From JAJYVT01 sp027339205 (GTDB taxonomy: Bacteria; Actinomycetota; Acidimicrobiia; Acidimicrobiales; RAAP-2), in NCBI GenBank assembly GCA_027339205.1, contig DAHWOV010000124.1, positions 1 to 37,970 of the forward strand: a stretch of DNA of 37,970 bases, given 5' to 3'. Position numbers and translations under genes: made by a program. This document shows, piece after piece, positions 8,009 to 16,017 of the stretch; position 1 is the first letter of the stretch, and the number at the start of each line of letters is the position of its first letter. Under the pieces are notes generated by a model. The model saw nothing but the letters and a program-made list of their open reading frames with translations. It did no database searches and was not told where the DNA came from.

Positions 8009-8743
8009 TCATCCCTTGCCGGGATCCGGCAGCCCCAGCTCCTCGAGCTGGCGGAGGACCACGTCGCTTGCAGCGCGGGTCGCCCGTGCTGCGCCCCGGC
8101 CGAGCCGTGCGAGCCGTCTCGCCGCTCGGGGGTCTCCGAGCACGAGACGCGCCGCGGCTCGCATGTCCGCCCGGCCGTCGGGGCGGAGGATCCCTGCCAG
8201 CTGCGGCGTGAGCGTGCCGGCGGTGTCGCTGACCGCGCGAACGACGTCCCAGGGGAGCCCCATCCGCTCTGCGACCGCGGCGACGGCGGCCGTTTCCATG
8301 TCGACGGCCACGGTGCCCTCCGGCAGCGGGCACGAGCCGCCGAGCGCGCCAGGCGGGTTCCCCGGGGATGCAAAGACCCCCTCGACGCTCGCGAGCACGC
8401 CCTTTCTCCGCGCGCTCGTCGACGGCGCGAAACGTGCTCCGGTTCGCACGTCGACCACGTGGGCGGGAAGGATGACCGCGCCCACGCCGAGCGAGGGATC
8501 CACGGCTCCGGCGACGCCGGTGACGAGCACGCGCGTCGCGAGGAGCGCGCCGAGGACCTTCGCGCTTCCTGCCCCCGCACGCGCCGGACCGACGCCGACG
8601 GCCACCGCGACCACGCCACCGCCGAGCCATGCGGGCACCCCGCCGACGGAGCCCGCCCGCAGCTGGAGCGCTCGCACGATCGGACGGAGCTCGCGTGGCA
8701 TGGCGGCGATCACGACGACCACGCCGCCGCCCCGGTCGTTCAC
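8009..8743 (-). CDS. Nucleoside phosphorylase superfamily protein, MTA/SAH nucleosidase-like
   Basis: Member of the PNP/UDP phosphorylase fold, 244 residues. It opens with VVVVIAAMPRELRPIVRALQ, matching the first strand and the Glu-containing loop of methylthioadenosine/S-adenosylhomocysteine nucleosidases. The substrate-binding motif VAVDMETAAVAAVAERMG and the catalytic-Asp strand VRAVSDTAG are present. Such enzymes cleave the glycosidic bond of purine thio-nucleosides; hopanoid-pathway HpnG proteins have the same fold, but no hopanoid genes are near. The second Met (residue 15) is too far into the first strand to be the start. Upstream is a short gap to a secreted-protein gene on the same strand. 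Confidence 0.75.
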   Translation of the reverse strand: MNDRGGGVVVVIAAMPRELRPIVRALQLRAGSVGGVPAWLGGGVVAVAVGVGPARAGAGSAKVLGALLATRVLVTGVAGAVDPSLGVGAVILPAHVVDVRTGARFAPSTSARRKGVLASVEGVFASPGNPPGALGGSCPLPEGTVAVDMETAAVAAVAERMGLPWDVVRAVSDTAGTLTPQLAGILRPDGRADMRAAARLVLGDPRAARRLARLGRGAARATRAASDVVLRQLEELGLPDPGKG

Positions 8744-8813
8744 GACCCCCCTCGCCGTCTTCGCATGTGGCGCGGCGGGCCCGCCACCGCGCGCACGACG
8801 GTGCCGCGCGGTC

Positions 8814-9374
8814 CTAGGACGAGCGGATCCAGCCGCCGACCCGGGAGAGCTCGTAGTCCATGGTCTCGAGGACGTGCTGGGTGCCGTCGTGGGCGTCGAT
8901 CCTCACGAAGACCGCGACGACGTACCCTGTCTCGAGCTGGACCCGCGTCTGGTAAGTGCCGGTCACCTTGGCGCGTGTGGCTGCCGGGACCAGGACCGAC
9001 GCCGGCTGCGCGCTCGAGTAGTAGGCGCCCTGCAACGAGAAGTTGGTGATGCCGAGGAGCTGGCGCACCGGGCCGAGGACGCTGATCGCCTGGCCCCCGG
9101 TGACCGACCTGCGGCCCTCCACCTTCCCCCCTGGGCCGCGAGCGACCTCCGAGGAGTGGTCCGGCGCGCGGTAGTCGAACGAGATGACCAGCCCGGTGTA
9201 CTGGGAGGTCGTGTAGCTCCCCTTCACGCGGGCCGCGAGGAGGGTCTGGTTGGCCCCGTTGTGGACCGCCAGATTGGAACCTGTCGGCGCCTCGAAGGCG
9301 CCCAGCACGGCGCCTCCAGCCGCCAGGAGGCCGAGGAGCCCCACGAGCACGAATGCAAGAGGAAACCGCCGCAC
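8814..9374 (-). CDS. Small secreted or membrane-anchored protein of unknown function
   Basis: Not recognised. The 186-residue product begins MRRFPLAFVLVGLLGLLAAGGAVLG, a positively charged start followed by one hydrophobic helix, so it is a signal peptide or N-terminal anchor. The rest looks extracytoplasmic and beta-rich (GSYTTSQYTGLVISFDYRAPD, TYQTRVQLETGYVVAVFVRID) with no cysteines. It lies on the same strand as the nucleosidase gene, 70 bp upstream of it, and follows the glycosyltransferase gene; co-transcription is possible. G/C-rich third positions throughout support real coding. Confidence 0.68.
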   Translation of the reverse strand: MRRFPLAFVLVGLLGLLAAGGAVLGAFEAPTGSNLAVHNGANQTLLAARVKGSYTTSQYTGLVISFDYRAPDHSSEVARGPGGKVEGRRSVTGGQAISVLGPVRQLLGITNFSLQGAYYSSAQPASVLVPAATRAKVTGTYQTRVQLETGYVVAVFVRIDAHDGTQHVLETMDYELSRVGGWIRSS

Positions 9375-9389
9375 CGTCCCAGGCTACCC

Positions 9390-9443
9390 GGGACTGCGCG
9401 CGGGTGGACCGGGACTGCGCCCGGGTGGACCGGGACTGCGCCG
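9390..9443. repeat. 21-bp tandem repeat, about 2.6 copies
   Basis: Units GGGACTGCGCGCGGGTGGACC (9390-9410) and GGGACTGCGCCCGGGTGGACC (9411-9431) differ at one base, and a partial third starts at 9432. It fills most of the gap between the start of the secreted-protein gene and the end of the glycosyltransferase gene. Its function is unknown; slippage or a spacer is as likely as regulation. Confidence 0.75.
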
Positions 9444-9485
9444 GGGCTCCTTCGGTGCGTCCGGGTGGAGCGGGCCGGGGGAGCC

Positions 9486-10562
9486 CTACGCGCCGAGCGC
9501 CTCTTGGACCAGCTCCACGAAACGGGCGGCCGAGCGGTCGAGGGCGAAGTGCTCCACGCGGCGCTGCGCCGCAGACGACAGGTGCGCGCGCAGCGCGGCG
9601 TCCGTCGCGACCCGGTGGACCGCGGCTGCGAAGCGGAGCGGGTCCTTGGTCGGGAGCACGAGCCCCGCGTCCCCGACGGTCTCGGGCACCGCGGTCGTCC
9701 CGTATGCGACGACCGGGACCTCGTGCCCCATGGCTTCGACGATCGGGACGCAGAAGCCTTCGTGCTCCGACGCGCAGACGAAGACGTCTGCGGCTCGGTA
9801 GTACGCCTCGAGCGCCGAGGATCCGACCGAGCCGGTGACCTCGACAGCGTCGGCGAGCCCGACGTCGCGCACAAAGGCGCCGAGCGCAGGCCCGTAACGC
9901 TCGCCGAGCGGCGAGCCGACGAGGTGGAGGCGCGCGGCGGGGTCGTAGACACGCCGGTAGACGAGGAGCATCTTCACCAGGTCGTGGGGCGCCTTGTGGG
10001 GCGACACCTTCCCGACGTAGAGGAGGTCGATCCCGCCGCGTGCCTTCTGCGCAGCGAGCCGCTGGCTCGTCGCGGCGTCAGCCGTCAGGTCTGCTCGGGT
10101 CATGTCGATCAGGAGCGGGACGACCTCGGTCTTCGCGTAGCCCGCCTCGAGCAGTTCCAGCTCGTTGTAGCGGGAGTCCGCGACGGCGAGCAGGCACTGG
10201 GGCGCGAGCCGCCGCAACTGCGCGCGCCCGAGCGAGGTCTCGTAGGCGACGTCGGGTTCCCAGGGCGCGAGCAGATCGGTCGGCGTGATGTTGTGGTAGT
10301 TGACGAGCTTGGGCTCGTCTCGTGCCATGAGCGTGTCGAAGACCGGGCTGCCGATGGACGCCTGGTACAGGAGGAAGCGGTCGCGGACGTGGCGACCGAG
10401 GGTGCCGACCGGGCGGCCGATCTCGGCCATGTCGGGGGTGCAAGTCCCGTAGAAGATGTCCGAGTCGATGCCCGACGCCCGCAACGCGCGGGTGAGGTTG
10501 ACCGTGTGCACGCCGATCGCGTCGCGGCTCGCGAGCGAGGGAATGACCTGGTCGACGCGCAC
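9486..10562 (-). CDS. GT4-family glycosyltransferase
   Basis: Retaining glycosyltransferase of the GT-B fold, 358 residues. The C-terminal nucleotide-sugar half is clear: LLYVGKVSPHKAPHDLVKML near the middle, then the EX7E-type motif EHEGFCVPIVEAMG followed by VPVVAYGTTAVPETVGDAG. The N-terminal acceptor half begins VRVDQVIPSLASRDAIGVHT, and IGVHT corresponds to the glycine loop. GTG 10562 was chosen because similarity starts there; the frame is open to 10733 but the extra residues are Arg/Ala-rich and overlap the divergent gene. It probably builds a cell-surface or secreted glycan. It is divergent from the SpoIID-type gene, with a 98-bp shared promoter region. Confidence 0.85.
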   Translation of the reverse strand: MRVDQVIPSLASRDAIGVHTVNLTRALRASGIDSDIFYGTCTPDMAEIGRPVGTLGRHVRDRFLLYQASIGSPVFDTLMARDEPKLVNYHNITPTDLLAPWEPDVAYETSLGRAQLRRLAPQCLLAVADSRYNELELLEAGYAKTEVVPLLIDMTRADLTADAATSQRLAAQKARGGIDLLYVGKVSPHKAPHDLVKMLLVYRRVYDPAARLHLVGSPLGERYGPALGAFVRDVGLADAVEVTGSVGSSALEAYYRAADVFVCASEHEGFCVPIVEAMGHEVPVVAYGTTAVPETVGDAGLVLPTKDPLRFAAAVHRVATDAALRAHLSSAAQRRVEHFALDRSAARFVELVQEALGA

Positions 10563-10660
10563 GGGGCGCCAGTGTAGGCACGCGCAGACGTCGTGGCGGC
10601 GCCCCCGGCGCACCGCTCCTCGGCCGAGATGCGCCGCGGCGCACGGCTGGAGCGTTACCA

Positions 10661-13195
10661 TTGCGCATCGCACGGTCCACACCCCTGGCAACGGCGCGGC
10701 TGCACGCCGTCCGTCCCGCGCGTGTGCTCGCATGCGCGCTCACGAGCGCGGCACTGTCCGCGATCGCGTTCGCCACCCCGGGGACGGCCGGTGCGGCGCC
10801 CCCTGCGGCGGGGCTCTCTCGGGCGAACGTCCCGATCGAGCATTCCACCCAGGCCTCGCTTCCTTCCGATTCCGTCCAGGTCCGCATCGCGATGACCGAG
10901 AACGACACATCGGTCCTCGTCGTCGCCTCACCGGGCGGGCTCGTCGCGACCGGCGCGCCGGGCGCGAAGGCAGTCATGTACACGCCCACCGGCACAGGCA
11001 GCTGGAGCGTGGCGACCGGGACAGGCTGCGGCGGTCCGTGGGTGCCGCTGCAAGGGAACGTCGTGCAGACACCGCTCGTGCGCCCCGCGTCGACAGGCAC
11101 GCTGCTCACGCTGTGCGCGGACGACCACACACAGCTGCAGGTCCAAGGGGTGCTCCAAGGTGTCTACAACTCCGCCGGGCAGGCCCGGACCGTGAACACC
11201 CTGCCGCTCGAGCAGTACGTCGCGGACGTCGTCCCTGCGGAGTCGATCTCGGACTGGGGCAACGTCGGCGGCCAGGGCCCACAGGGTCGCCCATGGGGGT
11301 TCCAGGCGCTCGAGGCGCAGGCGGTCGCGGTCCGCTCGTACGTCCTCGCGTCGCCGGGCGGGTACGGCGGCTACGCGACAGCCTGCGACCTCACCTGTCA
11401 GACCTATCGGGGGACCGAGTACCTGACGGCGAACAGCACGGCAGCCGCCCAGGGCACCGCCGGCCAAGTGATGGAGATGCTCGGCGGCGCGATCGCCGCC
11501 ACCGAGTACTCCGCGTCGACCGGGGGGTACACCTCGAGCAGCGCCGAGGGGTCGCCCTTCACACCGGTCCCCGACGCAGGGGACGCGGTGTGCCTCACAC
11601 CCGGCAACCCGGGACTGTGCAACACGAACCACGACTGGAGCGTCACCATCCCCCTCTCCACAGTCCACGCGCACTGGCCGAAGGAAGGGACATCGCCCGT
11701 GGTCGAGGTCACCGCCCGCAACGGCTACGGCACATGGGGCGGCAGGGCGACGGAGCTCACGATCTCGGGCAACGGCACCAGCCAGACCGTGCCGGCCGCG
11801 ACATTCGTGGCAGCGTTCAACCTCGAGTCCAACTACTTCACCATCACCCAGTCCCCCGGACAGCCCCTCGCGCTGACCGGCCACGGATGGGGCCACGGCA
11901 TCGGGATGGGGCAGTGGGGTGCCTTCGGGTACGCGGTCGGCACAGATGGCGGCGCGGGGAACTGGACCTGGCAGCAGATCGTCGAGCACTACTACGCGCC
12001 CGCGACGATCGCGACGCTGCCCGGGACCGCGGCCACCTTCGCCGACACCCGCATCTCGGGACCGACAGCGGACGCCACCGCTGCCCAGGAGCTCGAGCAC
12101 CAGTTCACACCGGCCGCAGGCAGCTGCCCAGGGTCCGGGCCGACACGTCCGGTTGTGCTGGCGACGGACGCGGGCTACCCCGACGCCCTCGCGAGCGCGC
12201 CGCTCGCCCGCGCGCTCGGCACCGGGACGCTGCTCACGCCCACCACACGGCTGTCCAGCGTGACCGCCACAGCGCTTCGCGCCGAAGGGGTGACGCACGT
12301 GTACGTCGTCGGGGGACCGCTCGCGATCTCGACATCGGTCGTGACGACCATCGAGGGGATGCCCGTGCACGCCTGCGGGGGCGGCACGGCCAGCGGAGGC
12401 GACATCGAGGTCACCCGGCTCTTCGGACAGACCCAGTACGACACCGCGGCGCAGGTCGCGACGGAAGCGGCCAAGCTCGGCGGTGTGGGCGCGATGGATC
12501 TCTCGGGCGCCTACCAGGGCACGAACGCGACAGGCGGCGACGGCCGCTACAACGCGACGGCGGGCAGCGCGTCGAGGGGGCCGGCTGCCACCGGCACGCT
12601 CACGACGGCGGTCGTCGCCAGGGGCACGGGGTTCCAGGACGCCGAGACCGCGAGCACCCTCGCGTACGCAGAGAGACTTCCGATCCTGCTCACCACACCG
12701 AGCACCCTGTCGCCCCAGGTCGCCTCGGCGGTGCGCGCGCTGGGCGTCCGCCAGGTCGTCGTGATGGGCGGTGAGCTCGCCGTGTCGAACGGCGTGGTCG
12801 CCTCGCTCGCCCAGCTCGGTCTGTCGGTGCTGCGCGTGGCCGGCGCCGACGCCACCGGGACCGCAGTCGAGCTCGCCCAGCTCGAAGAGGCACCGTCCCC
12901 GACAGGCGCGGGATGGCAGGGAACCGGTGAGCTGACGGTCGCCCGGGGCAACGGCTACAGCGACGGGCTCGCAGGGGCGGTCGTCGCCGCGGACGGCCCG
13001 GGCGCCGGCGCCCCCGCGCCGCTCGTGCTCACCGAGACGCCCTCCACAGTCGGCGCGGCGCTCACCGCGTACCTGCAGCTCGCCGGGACGACAGGGATCG
13101 GCGGCATGCGTGTCACGGATCTCACCGTGCTCGGCGGGACCCTCGCCGTCACCCAGACAGCCGTCGACCAGATGGGAAAGGACCTCACCGGGTGA
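10661..13195 (+). CDS. Secreted SpoIID/LytB-domain protein with cell-wall-binding repeats
   Basis: An 844-residue exported protein. Residues 1-45 form a long signal peptide (VLACALTSAALSAIAFATPG). A SpoIID/amidase-enhancer domain follows at about 150-450, with LPLEQYVADVVPAES carrying the Glu that is catalytic in SpoIID transglycosylases and the conserved GHGWGHGIGMGQWGAFGYA. The C-terminal 350 residues hold three cell-wall-binding-repeat-2-like units (VYVVGGPLAIS, VVVMGGELAVS, LTVLGGTLAVT). It probably acts on or anchors to peptidoglycan outside the cell. TTG 10661 is supported by GGAG 8 bp upstream; ATG 10629 is out of frame. Threonine codon ACA seems more frequent than in neighbouring genes. 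Confidence 0.88.
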   Translation: MRIARSTPLATARLHAVRPARVLACALTSAALSAIAFATPGTAGAAPPAAGLSRANVPIEHSTQASLPSDSVQVRIAMTENDTSVLVVASPGGLVATGAPGAKAVMYTPTGTGSWSVATGTGCGGPWVPLQGNVVQTPLVRPASTGTLLTLCADDHTQLQVQGVLQGVYNSAGQARTVNTLPLEQYVADVVPAESISDWGNVGGQGPQGRPWGFQALEAQAVAVRSYVLASPGGYGGYATACDLTCQTYRGTEYLTANSTAAAQGTAGQVMEMLGGAIAATEYSASTGGYTSSSAEGSPFTPVPDAGDAVCLTPGNPGLCNTNHDWSVTIPLSTVHAHWPKEGTSPVVEVTARNGYGTWGGRATELTISGNGTSQTVPAATFVAAFNLESNYFTITQSPGQPLALTGHGWGHGIGMGQWGAFGYAVGTDGGAGNWTWQQIVEHYYAPATIATLPGTAATFADTRISGPTADATAAQELEHQFTPAAGSCPGSGPTRPVVLATDAGYPDALASAPLARALGTGTLLTPTTRLSSVTATALRAEGVTHVYVVGGPLAISTSVVTTIEGMPVHACGGGTASGGDIEVTRLFGQTQYDTAAQVATEAAKLGGVGAMDLSGAYQGTNATGGDGRYNATAGSASRGPAATGTLTTAVVARGTGFQDAETASTLAYAERLPILLTTPSTLSPQVASAVRALGVRQVVVMGGELAVSNGVVASLAQLGLSVLRVAGADATGTAVELAQLEEAPSPTGAGWQGTGELTVARGNGYSDGLAGAVVAADGPGAGAPAPLVLTETPSTVGAALTAYLQLAGTTGIGGMRVTDLTVLGGTLAVTQTAVDQMGKDLTG

Positions 13196-13212
13196 CCCGG
13201 CCGCTCAACTTG

Positions 13213-13235
13213 GGTGCGCCGCGGGTGGCGGCACC
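13213..13235. terminator. Imperfect hairpin between convergent genes
   Basis: GGTGC (13213-13217) and GCACC (13231-13235) enclose a further partly paired CCGC/GCGG core, between the convergent SpoIID-type gene and LLM oxidoreductase gene. It has bulges and no T-tract, so it is a weak terminator candidate. Confidence 0.35.
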
Positions 13236-13244
13236 ACAAGACTC

Positions 13245-14117
13245 TCAGAGCTTCGCGGCGCCCGGGACGAGCCGGTCGGCCACGATCTCCATCGTGCGCG
13301 GCTCGAAGACACGCGCCAGGCTCCCGTGGGCGACCTCGATCCCGAGCCCGGCGAGCCGCCCGAGGTCCTCGAGGATCTCGTCGACGTGCTCGCCCCGCTC
13401 GCCGAGGTCGAACCGGTACGACACGGTCTTCTCGATGTCCTCGTAGGGACGGCCCTCGCGCTCGCAGTGCTCGCGCAGCACGTCGAGCCGGTGCGCGAGG
13501 TGCTCGTCGTTCCACAGGTTGCACGCTTGGGCGTAGCGCGCGACGAGGCGCAGCGTCTTCTTCTCACCCGATCCGCCGATGAGGATCGGAGGGTGCGGCC
13601 GCGACAGCGGCTGGGGCGAGTTGAGCGTGCGGCCGAGCCGGTAGTGGCGGCCTTCGTAGGGCCGGTCCTCTCCCGACCACATCTGCAGGCAGATCTGGAG
13701 GGTCTCTTCCAACCGCTCGTAGCGCTCGGCGAGCGGCGGGAACAGGAGGCCGAGGCCGTTGGACTCCTCCTCGTTCCACGCTGCGCCGATCCCGAGCCAC
13801 GCGCGGCCGCCGGAGAGCACGTCGAGCGTGGTCACGATCTTTGCGAGGAGCCCCGGGCTGCGATAGGTCGTGGCGGTGACGAGCGCCATGAGCGACGCGC
13901 GCTCCGTCCGGGCGGCGAGGTACCCGAGGGTGGTGTACGCCTCGAGCATCTCGTGCTCGGGCGGCCCGAGGTGGGCGATCTGCCAGACGTGGTCCATCAC
14001 GCTGATGCGGTCGACCCCGGCCTCGTCGGCGGCGGAGGCGACCGCGCCGAGCTGCGCGCCGAGCGCCGCGGGGCCGGCGGGCCACGTGTAGTCCGGAAGG
14101 TGGAGCCCGAGTCGCAT
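13245..14117 (-). CDS. LLM-class (luciferase-like) F420- or flavin-dependent oxidoreductase
   Basis: TIM-barrel oxidoreductase of 290 residues in the bacterial-luciferase superfamily, which in actinobacteria usually takes electrons from F420H2. Typical segments are MRLGLHLPDYTWPAG at the start, ADEAGVDRISVMDH, the strand-plus-loop GRAWLGIGAAWNEEE, and a PPILIGGSGEKKTLRLVARYA phosphate-binding motif near residue 175. ATG 14117 is the only plausible start. The substrate is unknown. It is on the same strand as the HAD, enoyl-CoA hydratase cluster with an 80-bp gap, so it could be the last gene of that unit. Confidence 0.88.
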   Translation of the reverse strand: MRLGLHLPDYTWPAGPAALGAQLGAVASAADEAGVDRISVMDHVWQIAHLGPPEHEMLEAYTTLGYLAARTERASLMALVTATTYRSPGLLAKIVTTLDVLSGGRAWLGIGAAWNEEESNGLGLLFPPLAERYERLEETLQICLQMWSGEDRPYEGRHYRLGRTLNSPQPLSRPHPPILIGGSGEKKTLRLVARYAQACNLWNDEHLAHRLDVLREHCEREGRPYEDIEKTVSYRFDLGERGEHVDEILEDLGRLAGLGIEVAHGSLARVFEPRTMEIVADRLVPGAAKL

Positions 14118-14197
14118 GCGACCCGTTCTACCCGCTGCGACCCGCTCTACCCGCCGGCGTCACCTGGCCGCACCCTCTCCCGGGCGGGCCGCCGAGC

Positions 14198-14914
14198 TCA
14201 GCGCGCCCTGCCGGCCCTCCACGTCGGTGTGGTCGCGCCCGCGTCGGCGATCGCCGCGAGCCGCGGGAAGCGACGGAGCTGGCCGAACCGGCCGAGCCGG
14301 CCGGCGTCGACGCCGTGGTCGGCCGCCTCGAGCAGCCGGCGGTCTCCCCGGCTGTTGCCGTAAGCCCAGAGCACGGGGTGCGCCGCGCCGAGGCCCTGGG
14401 AACGGATCCACGCCATGAGGCGGGCGTACTTCTCGGCGCCGCGGCAGTTCCTCCCCTCGTAGCGGCCGGTGAGGAGGTCGCCACCGACGGCGAGGCGGGT
14501 TGCCAGGGCTGCCTCTGCCCCGAGCAGCTCCGACGCCGGGCGCACGTAGCACTCGGGGGACGCGGAGACCACGACCACGTGGTGTCCCTGCTCGCGGTGC
14601 CACTCAAGGCGGTCGCGGATGTCGGGCCGGAGGCGACGCTCGAGAAGCTCCTCGGCGAACGCGGCACCGATGCGGTCGATCTCGTCGACCGGAACGCCCG
14701 CGAGCAGCCGCATGAAGAGGGCTTCTTTGGCCTCGTCGGCGGCGGTGCCCCCGACGACGGCTGCGCGAGCGAGCCTGGGCAGGTCCTCCACGACGGCGCG
14801 AACGACCGGGGGAAGGCCGCGGACCCGCACGAGGAACGGCACCACGCTGCCGCCGTAGGTGATCGTGCCGTCGAAGTCGAAGGCTGCGACCGTCGGGCGG
14901 CCGTCACCTGTCAT
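14198..14914 (-). CDS. HAD-superfamily IB phosphatase (SerB-like)
   Basis: Phosphatase of the haloacid dehalogenase superfamily, subclass IB, 238 residues. Motif I is DFDGTIT near residue 13, with the nucleophilic Asp and the general-acid Asp both present; motif II is VVVSASPE; the C-terminal magnesium motif is YGNSRGD. A helical cap lies between motifs I and II, as in phosphoserine phosphatase and related phospholipid or sugar-phosphate phosphatases. The start overlaps the end of the upstream enoyl-CoA hydratase gene by 11 bp, suggesting coupled translation. The substrate is undetermined. Confidence 0.85.
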   Translation of the reverse strand: MTGDGRPTVAAFDFDGTITYGGSVVPFLVRVRGLPPVVRAVVEDLPRLARAAVVGGTAADEAKEALFMRLLAGVPVDEIDRIGAAFAEELLERRLRPDIRDRLEWHREQGHHVVVVSASPECYVRPASELLGAEAALATRLAVGGDLLTGRYEGRNCRGAEKYARLMAWIRSQGLGAAHPVLWAYGNSRGDRRLLEAADHGVDAGRLGRFGQLRRFPRLAAIADAGATTPTWRAGRAR

Positions 14915-15797
14915 GGCCAGGGCTCCTCTCGGAGCGGCGCCCGACCGCGGGCCGCTCGTCCGCTGGCCGCTCGTCCGCGGGGCGCTCGTCCGCGGGGCGC
15001 TCGACCGCGGGGCGCTCCGAGGGGGCTATCGAGGCGCCCCCCCGTCCCTCGCCCGCCGAGAAGCGGCGTGCCCCCTCGAGCGCCTCGCCCGCCTCGATCA
15101 CCGCCCGTCCGCGCCGCGCCTCGTTCACCGCTGCCTCGTCCTCGCTCATGTCCCACTGCTCGAGCGTCGACAGCCGGTCGCTTCGCAGGCAGGCCTGGGG
15201 GAAGGCCGCGAGCTCGGCAGCCAGCGCCACCGCCGCCTCGAGCGATCCGCCGGGAGCGGTGATGCGGTTGACGAGGCCGATCGTGTGTGCCTCCTCGGCT
15301 CCCACGGCGCGGCCCGTGAGGATGAGGTCCATGGCACGTGAGTGGCCGATCAGCCGGGGGAGGCGGACCGTGCCGAGGTCGACCAACGGGACGCCGAGCT
15401 TGCGGCAGAAGACGCCGAAGACCGCATCTCGTGCAGCCACGCGGAGGTCGCACCACAGGGCCAGCTCGAGGCCGCCGGCCACTGCGAAGCCCTCCACCGC
15501 CGCCACCACCGGCTTGCCGAGCCTCATGCGGGTGGGGCCCATGGGGCCGGGGCCTCCCTCGCGCACGGGCCGGCGCTCGCCCGCGGCGAGGGCCTTCAAG
15601 TCGGCACCGGCGCAGAACGTGCCCCCGGCACCCGTGAGCACCGCCACGCGGGCCGAAGCGTCCTCGTCGAAGTCGGCAAAGGCGCCGTGCAGGGCCGTCG
15701 CCGTCGCGGCGTCCACCGCGTTGCGCACGGGTGGACGGTCGATCGTCACCACCGTGACCGGTCCCTCCCGGGACACGACCACGGTCTCCGGCTCCAT
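14904..15797 (-). CDS. Enoyl-CoA hydratase/isomerase with repeat tail
   Basis: Crotonase-superfamily protein of 297 residues that should bind acyl-CoA, as in fatty-acid beta-oxidation. The oxyanion-hole segments are GTFCAGADLKALAAG and the GFAVAGGLELALWCDL segment; DRPPVRNAVDA is the usual opening. The residues after LGVPLVDLGTVRLPRL vary by family, so hydratase versus isomerase cannot be decided. ATG 15797 fits the family start. The last 40 residues are an extra tail of repeated ADERP units, encoded by a 15-bp tandem repeat, which the crotonase fold does not need. The stop overlaps the HAD phosphatase start. Confidence 0.85.
   Translation of the reverse strand: MEPETVVVSREGPVTVVTIDRPPVRNAVDAATATALHGAFADFDEDASARVAVLTGAGGTFCAGADLKALAAGERRPVREGGPGPMGPTRMRLGKPVVAAVEGFAVAGGLELALWCDLRVAARDAVFGVFCRKLGVPLVDLGTVRLPRLIGHSRAMDLILTGRAVGAEEAHTIGLVNRITAPGGSLEAAVALAAELAAFPQACLRSDRLSTLEQWDMSEDEAAVNEARRGRAVIEAGEALEGARRFSAGEGRGGASIAPSERPAVERPADERPADERPADERPAVGRRSERSPGHDR
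14951..15010. repeat. 15-bp in-frame tandem repeat (four copies)
   Basis: Units GCCGCTCGTCCGCTG (14951-14965), GCCGCTCGTCCGCGG (14966-14980), GGCGCTCGTCCGCGG (14981-14995) and GGCGCTCGACCGCGG (14996-15010). Because 15 is a multiple of 3, the array encodes repeated A-D/V-E-R-P pentapeptides at the C-terminus of the enoyl-CoA hydratase. Confidence 0.85.
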
Positions 15798-15940
15798 CCG
15801 GCGATCATCGCACGCGAGCGGCCACCCGCCGGGGCGCTGGGCGACCCCGGGGAACGGTGGCGCCCAAGGGCTGGCGCGGCCACGGGCTCTTGGGGATGGT
15901 TTGCAGGAACCGCTGCTAACCTCGAAGCGTCGGACATTTG

Positions 15941-15980
15941 TGCGTGACCATCTATGCGTGACCATCTGTGCGTGACGGCA
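15941..15980. repeat. 14-bp tandem repeat upstream of peroxiredoxin gene
   Basis: TGCGTGACCATCTA (15941-15954), TGCGTGACCATCTG (15955-15968) and a third unit sharing TGCGTGAC (15969-15976). The array lies 38 bp before the peroxiredoxin ATG in a divergent intergenic gap. This is where operator or promoter elements are expected, so it may be a repeated binding site, but no known operator is recognised. Confidence 0.6.
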
Positions 15981-16017
15981 ACGTCCACGAGAGGGTCCAG
16001 AAGCAAAAGGGGACTAC

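Noticed and set aside
7902..10577. 891-codon plus-strand frame
   Set aside because: Runs opposite to the nucleosidase, secreted-protein and glycosyltransferase genes; low-complexity Arg/Ala/Pro translation without domains.
10928..12370. 480-codon minus-strand frame inside the SpoIID-type gene
   Set aside because: Shadow of a gene with clear domains on the other strand.
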